64,000 nt of DNA from Malachius bipustulatus (Eukaryota > Arthropoda > Insecta > Coleoptera > Melyridae): assembly GCA_910589415.1 (NCBI GenBank), contig OU342631.1:58308598-58372597 (forward strand), read 5' to 3'. Below are positions 41,453-52,503 of the stretch, in pieces (position 1 is the stretch's first letter; the number at the start of each line of letters is the position of its first letter). Position numbers and translations under genes: made by a program. Below the pieces are notes generated by a model that was given only the letters and a program-made list of their open reading frames with translations, did not search any database and was not told the origin of the DNA.

Positions 41453-42402
41453 TTTGCTTACTTTTAAAGATAATCTATCACTTTTTGGATAATTCTAATA
41501 ATTTTTAATTTATTTTATAAAATTAAAAATTAACTCTTAAAACTGACAGACGTAAACAGAACAAAATCAGTTTATTATTTTGGATAGAAAAGTTGACAAC
41601 AAAGCCAGGGCGATGTTGTGATCGATTATTAAATTTATTGTTTTTGCATCTTCCTAATGTCAAACATTTTCATTTGATCCCTTTAATAACCTTCAAATTC
41701 TAACTGTCATTTTTAGTGTCATAATGTTCGACGTTACAACGCAGCGTAAACAAATATGACCTTGGCAGACTATCTAGAAATTAATCAACGTGTATATGTG
41801 TATCGTGGTTTCTACTATTTATTTGGCATACTTGAGGCTGGGTGTATGAGAAAGAGGCTCCAAACCCATATTACCGGTATGGAGCGACTTTGTCTTACCT
41901 ACATAGGGAAGACCGATGCTCCCCCTTTAAAAAAAAAAAATATTATAAAATAATGTTTCCGTGATAATAAAAAATAATCTTGTACCTTGTAGTTATTTTA
42001 TTCGATGGGTTCTTTCTTTCACACTTTTACTTCATTGTCATTATGTCATTCTTCAATTCTTCATTGTCATTCCAAATCCAACATTGTTCATTGTTCCTCC
42101 AGTGCAATATCAATAATAATAAGTGAAAACTGAAAAGTGAATAAGTTCGACTTGACAGGTCACAGGATGATAAGTAAGTGATTGAAGAGAAAAACGTGAA
42201 AACTGGAGGATTTGACCAATATTTAATTTTAATAAAAGTTGAATATTAAAAAATATTCTTCCTACAAAATCCAGTAAATATTTTACAACCTAAATTTGTT
42301 GGTAAATTAATGTAAAATTGTTGCACATATTTTGCTTCAATATTACATCAGATTAACATTATTTGTTCTTGTTCATTAGGAATTCCCTATTTCTTCTCAA
42401 AA
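41453..42402 (+). promoter_or_regulatory. 5' flank and leader of the tyrosyl-tRNA synthetase gene
   Basis: 41754-41795 is the inverted repeat named above, followed to about 41900 by SINE-like sequence in minus orientation. From about 41990 the DNA is unique. A donor-like GTAAGTG at 42174 and an acceptor-like TTCATTAG at 42372-42379 could bound a 206-bp intron in the 5' UTR; this is a guess from the motifs alone. No TATA box stands out. Confidence 0.35.
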
Positions 42403-42916
42403 ATGGTAGACTGCAGAATAAATCATCTAACTCCCGAAAGGAAATATGAATTAATAAGCCGGAACCTACAAGAGGTACTAGGGGAAGACAAGATCAAATC
42501 AATCCTCAATGAGCGGGACTTGAAAGTGTACTGGGGCACTGCAACCACTGGCAAGCCTCATGTGGCCTACTTCGTTCCCATGATGAAGATTGCAGACTTC
42601 CTTAGAGCAGGCGTTGAAGTGACAATTCTGTTTGCAGATCTTCATGCTTACCTAGACAATTTGAAAGCTCCCTGGGAACTGCTAGCTCTGAGGGTCGAGT
42701 ATTATGAACATTGCATAAAAGCAATGCTCAAGTCCATCGGAGTGCCTCTAGAGAAGCTCAAATTTGTCAAAGGAACTGATTATCAACTCTCTACTAAATA
42801 CACGCTTGACGTTTATAAACTGAGTTCCATTATAACGGAACATGATGCAAAGAAAGCTGGTGCTGAGGTTGTCAAGCAGGTTGATCATCCTCTTGTTAGC
42901 GGTTTGTTATATCCAG
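42403..42916 (+). CDS. Cytoplasmic tyrosyl-tRNA synthetase, first coding exon
   Basis: Encodes residues 1-171 plus the first base of codon 172. The product attaches tyrosine to tRNA-Tyr in the cytosol. Seen here: the N-terminal helix ([20 protein letters not shown]), the class I Rossmann fold with the HIGH-equivalent signature ([18 protein letters not shown]), [10 protein letters not shown] and the tyrosine-pocket region [20 protein letters not shown] and [15 protein letters not shown]. This matches the eukaryotic enzyme closely. The ATG is in context AAAATGG. The exon ends CCAG|GTAAGT, phase 1. KMSKS and the C-terminal EMAPII-like domain would be further downstream, outside the window. Confidence 0.96.
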
Positions 42917-43184
42917 GTAAGTTTTAACATATTGGGTATTTACTATTTTTCATGAAGTTGGGGAGTTTGAAGTTGCAGTTATTTAACACGTTGACAACGG
43001 AAGCGATACTTATGTGTGTCTTCGTTTCCTTCAAATTAAACCTGTCTCTACGGCACTTGTTGATATGTTTTAATTTATGTTGGTATTTTAGGGTTCATAT
43101 GCATAATTAGGGTACCTGTATTACTGACACTTACTAGGGCTAGGGCAGCACATTCACTCTCAGATATTCACTTGATGAGGAGAT

Positions 43185-44055
43185 AATTGAACCCTATGCT
43201 GCAACAACGTTGTAAGTGATAAAAGTAAATTTTGCGGGAAGTCGAAATAAACATTTTTGTGAACCAATATAATATATCAGCTTACAAACATTATAGGGCT
43301 GTAGCGTTTAAACGTTTAATCGTTTAAAGGTTGTTATCCGTTTAAGAAATTACTACGTGTTTAATCGGCTAATGAGAAATTTTCAATTCAGGACACATTA
43401 TTAGTTTGGTAATAAATCAATAATTTACTAATATAATAATAATTTTAATAATAAAAGAATATAATGAATTAAAAACATAACCAATCTTGGCTAGCGGAGT
43501 TGAGATAGACGAGTGGCGAATTTTCATTTTACAGCATTTTACTTTCAGACCAGGCACCGTGAGTGAAGGTCAACAGTCATTGCATCAAACAAAAAATTAT
43601 ACGATGGATGGATGGGGTTGCTTCCATCCGAGCCACACCCTTCCTTCTCCAACCTTCGATTTTCTTCTCCCGTCTTTGTCATATAAATAAATAAACTCGA
43701 ACAAATACCTCAATTGGCAGCATCAATATAAACAAGCTCATAAAATTGTCAAGTGGCATCAATAATAGCCATCTAATTTACTACCTCCTTCCTGCCTGGT
43801 AGTAGGAATTTGATTTTTTCCCTTTAAATGAGACTACATAAACGTTTAAACATTTAAACGCGTTTTAATAACTACGATTACACGTTTAATAAATTTGTAG
43901 AAAATATACAGCCCTAAAACATTAATGTATACATTAAGCAGCATGTCATTACTGTTCTGTTCAGTATGAACAACTCATACTGAATGTTGTTGCATGGAAA
44001 GCCAACATTTGCTCACATTGTCGCTTACAACGTTGTTGCAGCATAGGGTTCAATT
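43185..44055. repeat. Inverted-repeat element hosting a hAT-like MITE
   Basis: AATTGAACCCTATGCTGCAA (from 43185) and TTGCAGCATAGGGTTCAATT (to 44055) are 35-bp perfect inverted arms continuing as CAACGTTGTAAGTGA. Outer ends were not resolved. The hAT-like MITE at 43294-43916 occupies its middle. Confidence 0.65.
43294..43916. mobile_element. hAT-like MITE, 623 bp, 8-bp target duplication
   Basis: TIRs TAGGGCTGTA and TACAGCCCTA, with perfect 8-bp direct repeats AAACATTA at 43286-43293 and 43917-43924. Inside both ends are CGTTTAAACG-type palindromes (about 43306-43327 and 43839-43860). An 8-bp duplication is the hAT superfamily signature. No transposase; the 67-codon frame at 43487 is not a gene. 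Confidence 0.8.
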
Positions 44056-44708
44056 GAATAGCTGGATGTCACATTTTTGACAAATTTGATCAGTGGTGTA
44101 GGTAGCAAGTGGAAAAACGCAAAGTTTGAAAAAAGAAACAAAATATTAACACAAATGCAGATCGATGAATCTTCTTCTAATAGGTATTTAAAATATATAC
44201 AGAGGCTGTAGACTGTAGTATTTGGTATTATTTTTAATTCGATATCTTTTAAATGGTTACTAAGAAAGATTTTTATTGAAAGTAAAACAGAGGAGCGACG
44301 TGAAGTGACACTCTCTGGACGGCTATTTTCGAGTTCGTAGGATTGGAGCGATTACCGGAGATCGTCCCCCGACAAAGTTCCCATTGGAGCTGATCGTATT
44401 TCCGAACGCGAGGGATCCTGAGCTCTCGTGGGAACGCCGACTGCACGGTTGACAGGTTGCTCCGCAGATTTCGGCCAATGGTAGAGCCGCGTTGTCAACG
44501 AGACGGCGGGCGATATGTGAAATAAATTCAAATATCGCCTATTGCCGGAATCTTCGCGTTTTTATTGCTCTTTATTCAATATAGCCATATGGCAACTTGT
44601 ACAAAGGCATTACTTAATTCTTATTTCTATTCGCAACGTCTCGTGTTTCAAATATTCTTGTATAATTTAATTTTTAATAATAAAATAATATAATTTTCTA
44701 ACAGCCAA
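44056..44708. other. G+C-rich island of unknown origin
   Basis: 44281-44560 is markedly more G+C-rich than the flanks (GGAGATCGTCCCCCGACAAA, AACGAGACGGCGGGCGATAT) and has no ORF. It may be an LTR or SINE remnant; I found no partner copy in the window. Confidence 0.3.
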
Positions 44709-44913
44709 TATTATAAAGGCTTATTAGGCTAACTGACAGATTTCTGTGCTCGTTTTTGAAGCTAAAATCGACGTCAAATGACTTGTATTAACATTTTTTC
44801 AATTACTTTCATGTCCAGAAGAGATAAATTAAAAAAATTTCCACTTAGACTCGATACCTTCTTCAGAAATGGCCACAGAAATCTGCCCGTTAACTTAATG
44901 AGCCTTTATAATA
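44709..44913. mobile_element. About 205-bp MITE, TATTATAAAGGC family, copy 1
   Basis: Ends TATTATAAAGGCTTATTAGG and TTAATGAGCCTTTATAATA are inverted. Shares ACAGATTTCTGTG, GACGTCAAAT and TTCTTCAGAAATGGCCAC with copy 2 at 60244-60445. TA-flanked, no ORF. Confidence 0.75.
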
Positions 44914-45246
44914 CCCGCTGTTGGTAGTTTTTTAGTGTCAGTTTTTGAGTAGTCGTTATAGTTCATTTATAGTTATAGTTAAATATAGTTAAATTATAGT
45001 TCATTTAATTTTTAGCGGTAAGTATACTTGATAATGTATTTAATTTTTATTAAATGTCGAATATAATTTTACATTCCAAATCTTGAAAGTATCATTTTTC
45101 ATTAATTTAAAAATGAAAGAAAAATTACATATCACTGCGTATAGTTATTACAAAATTAATATATAATTATACTGTGATGCTACAAAAACCACACTTTAAT
45201 CACAAGTTGGAAATAATTTGTTTCATTCCTTAGAGCAATATTAATA
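44914..45246. other. No recognisable feature
   Basis: A+T-rich noncoding DNA just upstream of the MYB-like relic. It could be the 5' part of the same Harbinger element, but no TIR was seen. Confidence 0.35.
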
Positions 45247-46489
45247 ATGGGAGATGAGCAGCATCAGCTGAGATGTGCCCCTCTTATTGACAGTCAGAAA
45301 AGAATATTGGTGGAGTTTCTGGCTGAACATCCGGAGTTGCAATCCGGAAATTTTAGCCAGAGCTTCACCAAAAAAAAAAAGAGGAAGGGAGCTTTGGGAG
45401 CAGGTAGCAGGAATTATTGTAGTAGTGACAATTATTATTAAAAAAAAAGGTCAGGTTACAACCACTCCCGAGATAAATGTACATCGTACTAATCACATCA
45501 TTTTTCAGACTTGGCAAGATCAAAAAAAGCTGACGAAGGTCAAAATCACCCGTATGAGACAACATTCTCGAATTACTGGTGGAGGTCCCAGTGAAGAAGG
45601 CCTCAATGAATACGAGGAGGAGGTGGCCTCCCTAATTAATCCGTTCACGATTGCAGGTGACCAATCAATTAGGGAGTCAAATTCACAGGCATTCTTCGGC
45701 GAGCCTCAGCGCGCCATGGAGCAGCAGTTCGTAGCCACAGTAAGTGAACAATGAATGACAATAAAATAGCAGATTATGGGCTCAAAATACTTACCTGAAT
45801 TTAACATACACTAATGGTCTAATTAAAAAAAACTTTCAAAATATTTACAAGTTATAATCGTAATTATTTCTCATAAATATAGGTAACAAACACAGCAGAG
45901 GTCCCCGTCATTATCGAGGAATGCACAGTAGAAGTGCCGTGGACAATGCAGCCCATGGAATCTGTAAGTTGGATACAATTTTGTTGATTAAAAAAATTGT
46001 AATATTGTGAATTCAAGGTCAAAGAAAATGTGCCTGCCTCCCTCCCCGTTCCAGCCAAGGTTGATAAATTGGTTGCTGGGCCAAGCACAGTAAGTTGTCT
46101 ACTAATCAGTATCTATTCAAAACTTTAAAGAACTATTTTTATTTTAATAGGAAAGGACAACTCCGTTCCATGTTCGTCGGGCAACTAAATTTAAAAGAAA
46201 GTCATTGTCTGACGAGCTGGTCCAAAGTTGCAAACAGCGCAACCAAAACCTGTCAGAATTCCAAAAGGCGAAGCTGGCAAATTTAAAGCGGGAGAGGCTG
46301 CGGTGACGGCGCCATGAAAAGCAGCAGCTGGAATTGTTGAGGGAAACGAAAGAAATAAAATTGCAGCAACTCGCATTGTTGAGGGAAAGTAATGAAATAA
46401 GATCCAGTCAATTGCGACAACTGCAGGAAATTAATCAAAACCTGCAAAATTTTCTGCAGGTCTCTAATATTGGAGATTTTTTTTTTTAA
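45247..46489 (+). pseudogene. MYB/SANT-like accessory protein of a PIF/Harbinger element, decayed
   Basis: Exon 1 from ATG 45247 gives LIDSQKRILVEFLAEHPELQ and FSQSFTKKK; an A-run at about 45370-45380 then shifts the frame, and RELWEQVAG continues in the next one. Later exons: TWQDQKKLTKVKITRMRQHS and RITGGGPSEEGLNEYEEEVA (45509-45739), VTNTAEVPVIIEECTVEVPW (45883-45963), VKENVPASLPVPAKVD (46018-46089), and from 46151 a basic segment and coiled coil (LLRETKEIKLQQLALLRESN). The gt-ag sites fit; a TGA at 46304 interrupts the last exon. These Myb_DNA-bind_5 proteins, zeste-like by annotation, partner Harbinger nucleases in DNA binding. The intron 1 limits are uncertain. Confidence 0.8.
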
Positions 46490-47200
46490 TTTCATTACTT
46501 TCCCTTAATGTGTTTCTGTTTGTTGCTGCTTTTTTTTTTTAATTTTTATTGTACATTAATATAAACATAAATATAGGTAACAAACAAACACAGGTTGTAT
46601 TTTAATCATTTTTATTTAATAATTTTAATATTTTTACACATTTTAATAATTGAATAAAAACTAGAAAGAGCTACTTATGTAACTCGCGAATGTAAAATAT
46701 AACTTTTCACACTCTCATTAGAGTATGAAGAGTGTTAATTTGATGTCACAAAGGCATATACAAGGTGATTCACAGTCGATGGTACCTTAGACGTTTGCGG
46801 GAAACGAGTCATTGGATTTTTCTGAAAATTTAGTCACTTGAATAATTTGCTCTGCTTTATCGATCTAAAATATTTTCGGCATTACGACGTTGCCGCCTAT
46901 TTAGAAAAATTGCAACAACGTTGATATTTTAAATGAGACACCCTGTATATTATTGCATTTTTATGTTCGCATGTTGTTTATTTCTTGCAATATTCCTATT
47001 GGATACAATATTCCATGGGATATTAATATTCCTATTGGAATATTGCAAGATGGCGTACACTGAATGACACGTTTGTGAATCGTGCTCTACAATTTATAAA
47101 TAATATAAGTCTCTACAGTTGTGTTAGATAGTACATGTATCTTAAAAGAAGTTCTTAGGATAGTGTTTACTAGTGCAGAGGATTTGATTGTGCCAATAAG
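46490..47200. other. Partial MITE end and LINE leader
   Basis: About 46755-46945 runs from CAAGGTGATTCACAGTCGAT to GAGACACCCTGTATATTATT, which look like the ends of a TA-type MITE. A 13-bp inverted repeat, CTTGCAATATTCC / GGAATATTGCAAG, lies at about 46985 and 47038. The last 100 bp probably form the LINE 5' UTR. Confidence 0.4.
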
Positions 47201-47851
47201 ATGCCTAATACTCGAAATGCAGGTGGTAGTTCTTCCACGGTACAGGTGAAACAACATAACCTAAATGAGCGGATCACGAAGCTGGAAACATTCCTACAAC
47301 AGGGTTTAAATGATATTAAAAACCAAATTTCTCCCGCCGTGGGGGATAAACCTGTTCAATTAACAGGTACGATAATTGAATTTGAATCTAAGTTTCTTGC
47401 TGAAATAAATTCGATTAAGTTGGAATTGACAAAAATACAAAATCTGATAAACAGTCAGCAAAAGGATATTGCATTCATCAAGAAGGACAATCGTTCTAAT
47501 ATTGTAGTTATAAACGGTATTGAAGAAAAGGATAAAGAAGATTTATGCGACGTTGTAGTTAAACTCATTCAGCAGAAGCTAAAGGTTCCAATCAACACAG
47601 TCAACATTGATAACTGCTATCGGATGGGCAAAAAGCGACCACACGACAAAAAACCACGACCCATCGCGGTCAAATTTGTAAACAAATGGATGAAAACAAA
47701 AGTGTTCGGTGCTAAGAAAAGTCTGAAGGGTAGTGGTGTAGTGATAGGTGAAATGCTGTCACAAGAAAATCGCGCGTTGTATCTGAAAGTGGAGAATCTG
47801 TTGGTGCAAGAAGCTGCTGGACATTTGAAGGTAATATTTATGCATTGGTGA
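47201..47851 (+). CDS. LINE ORF1 protein (coiled coil plus RNA-binding-like domain)
   Basis: 216 codons from an ATG. About 20-95 is heptad-like (LNERITKLETFLQQGLNDIK, EINSIKLELTKIQNLINSQQ), then an RRM-like segment of the Transposase_22 type (NIVVINGIEEKDKEDLCDVV, INTVNIDNCYRMGKKRPHDK, RPIAVKFVNKWMKTKVF). ORF1 proteins coat LINE RNA. It ends early (HLKVIFMHW*) compared with the usual continuation, so it may be truncated by an indel. ORF2 follows 400 bp downstream on the same strand. Confidence 0.8.
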   Translation: MPNTRNAGGSSSTVQVKQHNLNERITKLETFLQQGLNDIKNQISPAVGDKPVQLTGTIIEFESKFLAEINSIKLELTKIQNLINSQQKDIAFIKKDNRSNIVVINGIEEKDKEDLCDVVVKLIQQKLKVPINTVNIDNCYRMGKKRPHDKKPRPIAVKFVNKWMKTKVFGAKKSLKGSGVVIGEMLSQENRALYLKVENLLVQEAAGHLKVIFMHW

Positions 47852-48251
47852 ACAACACTAGGAAGATTATTAAAGGTGTATCTGATTTGGGATAGATACT
47901 GGTAGCATATCTGATGTTAACGATGTTTATATTTTGATAGAAATTACATGTAGAAGTGTTTGTATAGTTATAGGTATATATTGTTATTGTTGTAGGACTG
48001 TAATTGGGAGGTAATTATTATGAGGGTGCGGTTTACTTGCCTTTGTGTGTAATTGGCATTTTGTTTCTGTTGTGAGCCGCTTATATATAGGGTCTTTTTC
48101 ATAGGAATTTTTGCCGATTTACGGGTGGGTGTGTTGAATTGATTTTGATTGGACTTGTTTTGTTTTATTTTTAGCGAATTACTTGTATAATTATTTGAAA
48201 GCACTTGCCTTTCTGTTTTTTTTTAATTAAATAGGTCATATATGCGATATT

Positions 48252-50600
48252 ATGCAGGGATTGCTACACTGTGGTTACATGAATGCTCGTTCATTGGTGG
48301 CTCATTTTGATGAAGTGAAAGCTGTGATGCTACATGCCAACTTGGATATTCTTGCGGTCACTGAGTCGTGGCTCAAAAATTACGTAAATGTTGATATTCC
48401 TGGATATTTCCTTGAAAGAGTTGATCGTGAACATGATGTTAATGGTGGAGGTATTTGCATTTACATAAAAACTAATATAAATTATACGGTCATTCCCAAT
48501 AGTTCAGAGATTGAACAGTTATGGTTAAATATTACTTTAAATTCAAAAACATATGCTATTGGTGTGTTTTATAATCCCAACGAAAAATATCACAAAAACT
48601 TTCTAGATAAATTTGAGGAAGTGGTGTCTTGTATTCAACCTTCGGTTGATTGTGTTGTATGCCTGGGTGACTTTAATGTCGATCTTTTAAATACTAATAG
48701 TTCAGCATGTAAAATGGTAAACAATATGTTGGAGGGACTCGGGTTAAGACAACTGATAGATCAGGCAACTCGCATTACTAACTCAACAGCAACTCTTTTA
48801 GATTATTTAATTACCTCAGACGATAACATTATATTAGATCCAGAAATTAGGCATATTCCTCAAATCAGTGATCACGAGATCATTCTGTTTAAAATTAATG
48901 TTAAAATATTAGTTAAGGAACACAAATTCGTAACATGTCGAAATTTTAAAAATTTAAATTACGCACAATTTAATAGTGATTTACAGTCCATACCTTGGGA
49001 TATTATATACGAGTTAAAATGTATAGAAAGTAAGGTGGAATTTTTAACAAATAATATTACTACTCTTTTGAACATACATGTACCATTTCAGACATTTAGA
49101 ATAACCAAACCATATGCTCCTTGGCTGACACAGGGAATTTTGGCAATGATATCTGACAGAGATAGAGCTTTCAAAACATTTAAACTTACGAAGAGTAATA
49201 GTGACTGGCAGCATTACAAGCAGCTGCGTAATTTAGTTACAGTCACAATTAAGAAAGAAAAAAGGGCATATGTAAGTTATAAATTGAAAAATCAGTCCCC
49301 CAGGGAGATGTGGTCCGGTTTGAGCTCAATTGTAGGATATAAAAAACAACATCATAAAATGGATAATATGTCTCATAAATGGAACGTCAACGAAATTAAT
49401 GAGTATTTTCTGAATCTTATTCCAAAACTGACGCCTGATCGCGCAACTGCAGCTAATTATGATCAAAATATTAAAAGTTCAGTGAACTCTACTATGAAGT
49501 TTCAACCGGTTTCAGAAGTTGATGTACTTAGTATTATAAAAACTATTAAAACCAGAGCCATTGGACATGACGGCATAAGTATACTAACATTGAATTTATG
49601 CATTCCCTTCCTACTACCTTATATTACTCATATTATTAATTATTGTTTATTGCACTCAGTTTTTCCTAGTAGCTGGAAAAAGTCGTTTATATCTCCGGTA
49701 CCCAAAACAACTAATCCTGAGACATTGCAGCAGTTGCGACCAATCAGTATATTACCAACTTTGTCAAAAGTTTTAGAAAAAGTCATGAATTTTCAGCTCT
49801 TGACGCATTTGAACCAAAATGCTATCATTTCTTCTGTACAGTCTGGGTTTAAGACGGGCCACAGTTGCACCTCTGCATTGTTGGGGATTACAGATGACAT
49901 ACTTACGGCTGCTGACAAGGGTAAATTGACATTATTATTTCTATTTGACTACTCAAATTCATTTGATACTTTAAATCATTCTCTACTTTTTTCAATATTA
50001 GCTTATAGTGGATTGGGTAGTAAAGCTATTGATCTATTTAAGTCATACCTTTATAACAGATCTCAGGCTATTAGGTGTCGCGAGAGTGTATCAAGTTTTT
50101 TGCCTGTAATTACTGGAGTACCGCAGGGTTCGATTTTGGGTCCTGTTCTTTTTTCACTTTATATATATCTAATTTCCCTGAAGCTTTCATCTCTTGTGCG
50201 CAGCACTACTACGCGGATGATATTCAGTTGTATATTTCTTTTTATCCATCTGAAGCTGAACAAGCTATTGCTGCCATTAACTTTGACCTGATTAGACTTC
50301 AGGAGTTTTCAATAAATCACTGCCTCCAGCTAAATGCATCCAAAACCAATGCTATTATTTTTGGAAATAAAACACAGGCACAACTCTTCGAACGGGATTT
50401 GTCGACTAGTATAATGTTAAATGGTGAAAATGTTGAGTTTAAAAAGGAAGTCAAGAGCTTGGGAATGTGGCTTGACCAAGAACTGAGATTTTCTCATCAT
50501 GTTAGCATATTATGTTTACAGAGAGCATATGCAGCTTTAAAGCTAATCTTTAGATCTCGTCATATCTTGGATAGGGCAGCTAAAGTGATGTTATGTGTAA
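48252..50600 (+). pseudogene. LINE ORF2: APE endonuclease plus reverse transcriptase, one frameshift, 3' truncated
   Basis: Endonuclease from the start: MNARSLVAHFDEV, AVTESWL, GGGICIYIK, CLGDFNVDLL and ISDHEIILF. RT from about residue 410: ISSVQSGFKTGHSCTSALLG, FLFDYSNSFDTLNHSLL and GVPQGSILGPVLFSLYI. At about 50160 a TATATATAT run has gained or lost bases; the RT continues in another frame (50075-50635) with QHYYADDIQLY, the YADD catalytic motif, and LNASKTNAIIFGNK. It stops at about 50600 where unrelated sequence begins (TGTAACGTACATTTCGTACG), so the C-terminus and 3' tail are missing. Jockey/CR1-like. Confidence 0.9.
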
Positions 50601-51151
50601 CGTACATTTCGTACGTACCGGCTAGATGCCGGTAACATAGCCGGTAACACGGAGACAACGACGGGCGCGCGCAGTGAGTGAGTGATAGTGGCGTTTAGCG
50701 GCCGACTGGAGGCCTCGAGTTTGTCGAGTCTCGCAACATCGACTGTCGAGTTGAAATCAGGTGCGTTCATCTTCATACCGGCCCGTTCACCTTTCTTTTC
50801 ACTTCTGGATTCGCTAGAGGAAGGTACATTTTCGCAAACACAGCAATTTTTAGCGAAATGGCGTGGTGAACCTTCACTTAAATTATTATAAACATCAAAC
50901 ACTTTTTTGGCTTGCTTTCTCCCTGGAGTTGATTTTTCCCTGGAGGCACATTTTTCCTTGGAGGCCACTTTTTCCCTGGAGTCAACCTTTTTTTTTCTGG
51001 AGTCAACCTTTTTCGTACCGAGAAGAACTCCACGTATCAAGGCAGAAGATTTTCTTGGATACCAAGACCACCGCTCAAACCAAGCAGGTTCCTGGAGCCA
51101 AGCCATCCGAAGATAAGTGCCTTGTAACCTAGTAGCACCCGATCTATTCAT
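50591..51151 (-). CDS. Unrecognised ORF with 7-residue repeats
   Basis: 186 codons on the minus strand. The middle is a basic repeat (KVDSREKVASKEKCASREKS type) encoded by a roughly 21-bp minisatellite at 50925-51012 (CTGGAGTC/GGCA...TTTTTCC units). The second half (HFAKNCCVCENVPSSSESRS, MKMNAPDFNSTV, VARLDKLEASSRPLNATI) has ordinary-looking composition. It lies where the LINE is cut. It could be a fragment of a retrotransposon gene or spurious. AATAAA at about 51240 on the plus strand hints at an LTR. Confidence 0.3.
   Translation of the reverse strand: MNRSGATRLQGTYLRMAWLQEPAWFERWSWYPRKSSALIRGVLLGTKKVDSRKKKVDSREKVASKEKCASREKSTPGRKQAKKVFDVYNNLSEGSPRHFAKNCCVCENVPSSSESRSEKKGERAGMKMNAPDFNSTVDVARLDKLEASSRPLNATITHSLRAPVVVSVLPAMLPASSRYVRNVRYT
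50925..51012 (-). repeat. About 21-bp minisatellite
   Basis: Five imperfect units of the form CTGGAG(T/G)(C/T)...TTTTTCC, keeping the minus-strand reading frame and giving the SREK-type repeat. Confidence 0.65.
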
Positions 51152-51479
51152 TCGACTAGCACCGCGCGCTCTTGTTTTTTTATTATCTGTTAACCGTGCT
51201 CAAGAGTGTAGTATTCATAATTGTGATATTTTATATTTTAATAAAGAGAACCTGTTATTCTGCTGACCCGCTTGTTATTGTTGACTCTCTTAGACTAGCG
51301 ACTCAACCTACGACCCTTGTTTTTCTTGTCTCATGCTCTCAGCGACTATTTTTCCCCTCTAAGGGTTAAATAGTTCGTTTCATATGTAATTCATTGGTCT
51401 TGTCGAAGCTGAACTATTGCGACGTTGTTTATAACTCTTGTCTGAATTATTCTGATAACAAAAGAATACAAAAGCTACA
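51152..51479. other. No assigned feature
   Basis: Noncoding, with ATTTTAATAAAGAGAACC at about 51234. Possibly part of a decayed LTR. Confidence 0.3.
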
Positions 51480-51878
51480 AAATTCATGACTGACTGACGG
51501 CTGTGAATATATTGCTGTCAGTAATTTCTTGGTAACTTCCGAAACCGAAAAATTTGAACGCGATAAGAAGCTGAAACAGCAATCAGAATTATTGTAGATA
51601 AAAATAAATAACAATTCGTGCTCACTTATACGTACCTTTCTCTCTGTATTAAGAGCTGAGGCTCGAGTAGGCTGATTAACTAATGGTGTGATCAGTTCAA
51701 TAATATACCGAGCCAAGTCTTTTTATACACGAAAATACTTTATAAATTGCCTTTCAGGCAACATGAAAGCATTTTCGGCTCTTCTTACACGTCTTTCTAC
51801 AGCCTCGTCCTCGTGTTCATTAATAATCACAGCCGCAGCAATCTCATCTTCGTCCAATATCGCGAATTCGTTATTCAT
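51480..51878 (-). pseudogene. HARBI1-like PIF/Harbinger nuclease, N-terminal fragment
   Basis: ATG at 51878: MNNEFAILDEDEIAAAVIIN, then RRAENAFMLPERQFIKYFR, an in-frame TAA, KDLARYIIELITPLVNQPTR and ASALNTERK. A donor-like GTACGT ends this exon. After a short gap, FKFFGFGSYQEITDSNIFTA and VSQ continue in another frame and the sequence is lost. The conserved TPL(V/I)NQPTRASAL and ALRFFASGSYQ blocks identify the family. The DDE catalytic region is absent. Confidence 0.8.
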
Positions 51879-52161
51879 TATTGCGAATATCTATTAAGCT
51901 ACAAAATAATGCACAATTAAACTTCAACTAAAATCAAAAACTTACTTTCTTGAACCCTGTTTATTTTGCAAACTGCAAATAAGTTGCCAATAAATGAAGT
52001 CTATAGGGCCCCATACATGCACATTCTTGATTTAATGCATCATCGTACATTCATGTACGTGGCGCATCAACGTTAGCATAATTTGACCACAGACGACAAG
52101 TGAAGTTGTATTTCATAGCTGCAGTTTTGTATGAGCAGCGGACATAGACGGTCGTGCAAAA
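51879..52161. other. Spacer between two Harbinger fragments
   Basis: Holds a GGGCCCCATACATGCACATT motif at about 52007 that could be a Harbinger TIR, with a GTACATTCATGTAC palindrome following; no inverted partner was found. Confidence 0.3.
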
Positions 52162-52460
52162 ATGTCTGAAGAAATGTGTATGGTGGCAGTGGCGTGTGCT
52201 ATTATTGTTAAAAATGGGGAAAGAAAAATTAAAAAGAAGAAATATCGCTCTAAATGGAGTAAGGATTGGCTTTTAAAGAGAGAACAATTGTCGCATGTGA
52301 AACTGCTGGAAGAATTAAGAGTAGAGCCTGACGATTGGCGTAACTATCTAAGAATGGATGAAGATACTTATGTGGAACTTCTTAAACTGATATCACCATT
52401 AATAGAGCGTCAGGATACCAACATGAGGCGTGCAATAACACCACATGAAAGATTGAGTGC
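52162..52460 (+). pseudogene. Second PIF/Harbinger nuclease, N-terminal fragment
   Basis: ATG at 52162. The basic N-terminus (KIKKKKYRSKWSKDWLLKRE) leads to LLEELRVEPDDWRNYLRMDE, DTYVELLKLISPLIERQDT and MRRAITPHERLS, the conserved block just before the ATLRFLATG motif of ALP1/HARBI1-like nucleases. The family sequence ends at HERLS. The opposite strand holds a different family member only 280 bp away. Confidence 0.8.
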
Positions 52461-52503
52461 TCACTGTATAAAATACATTACACACAGTAAAATAATAGTT
52501 ATT

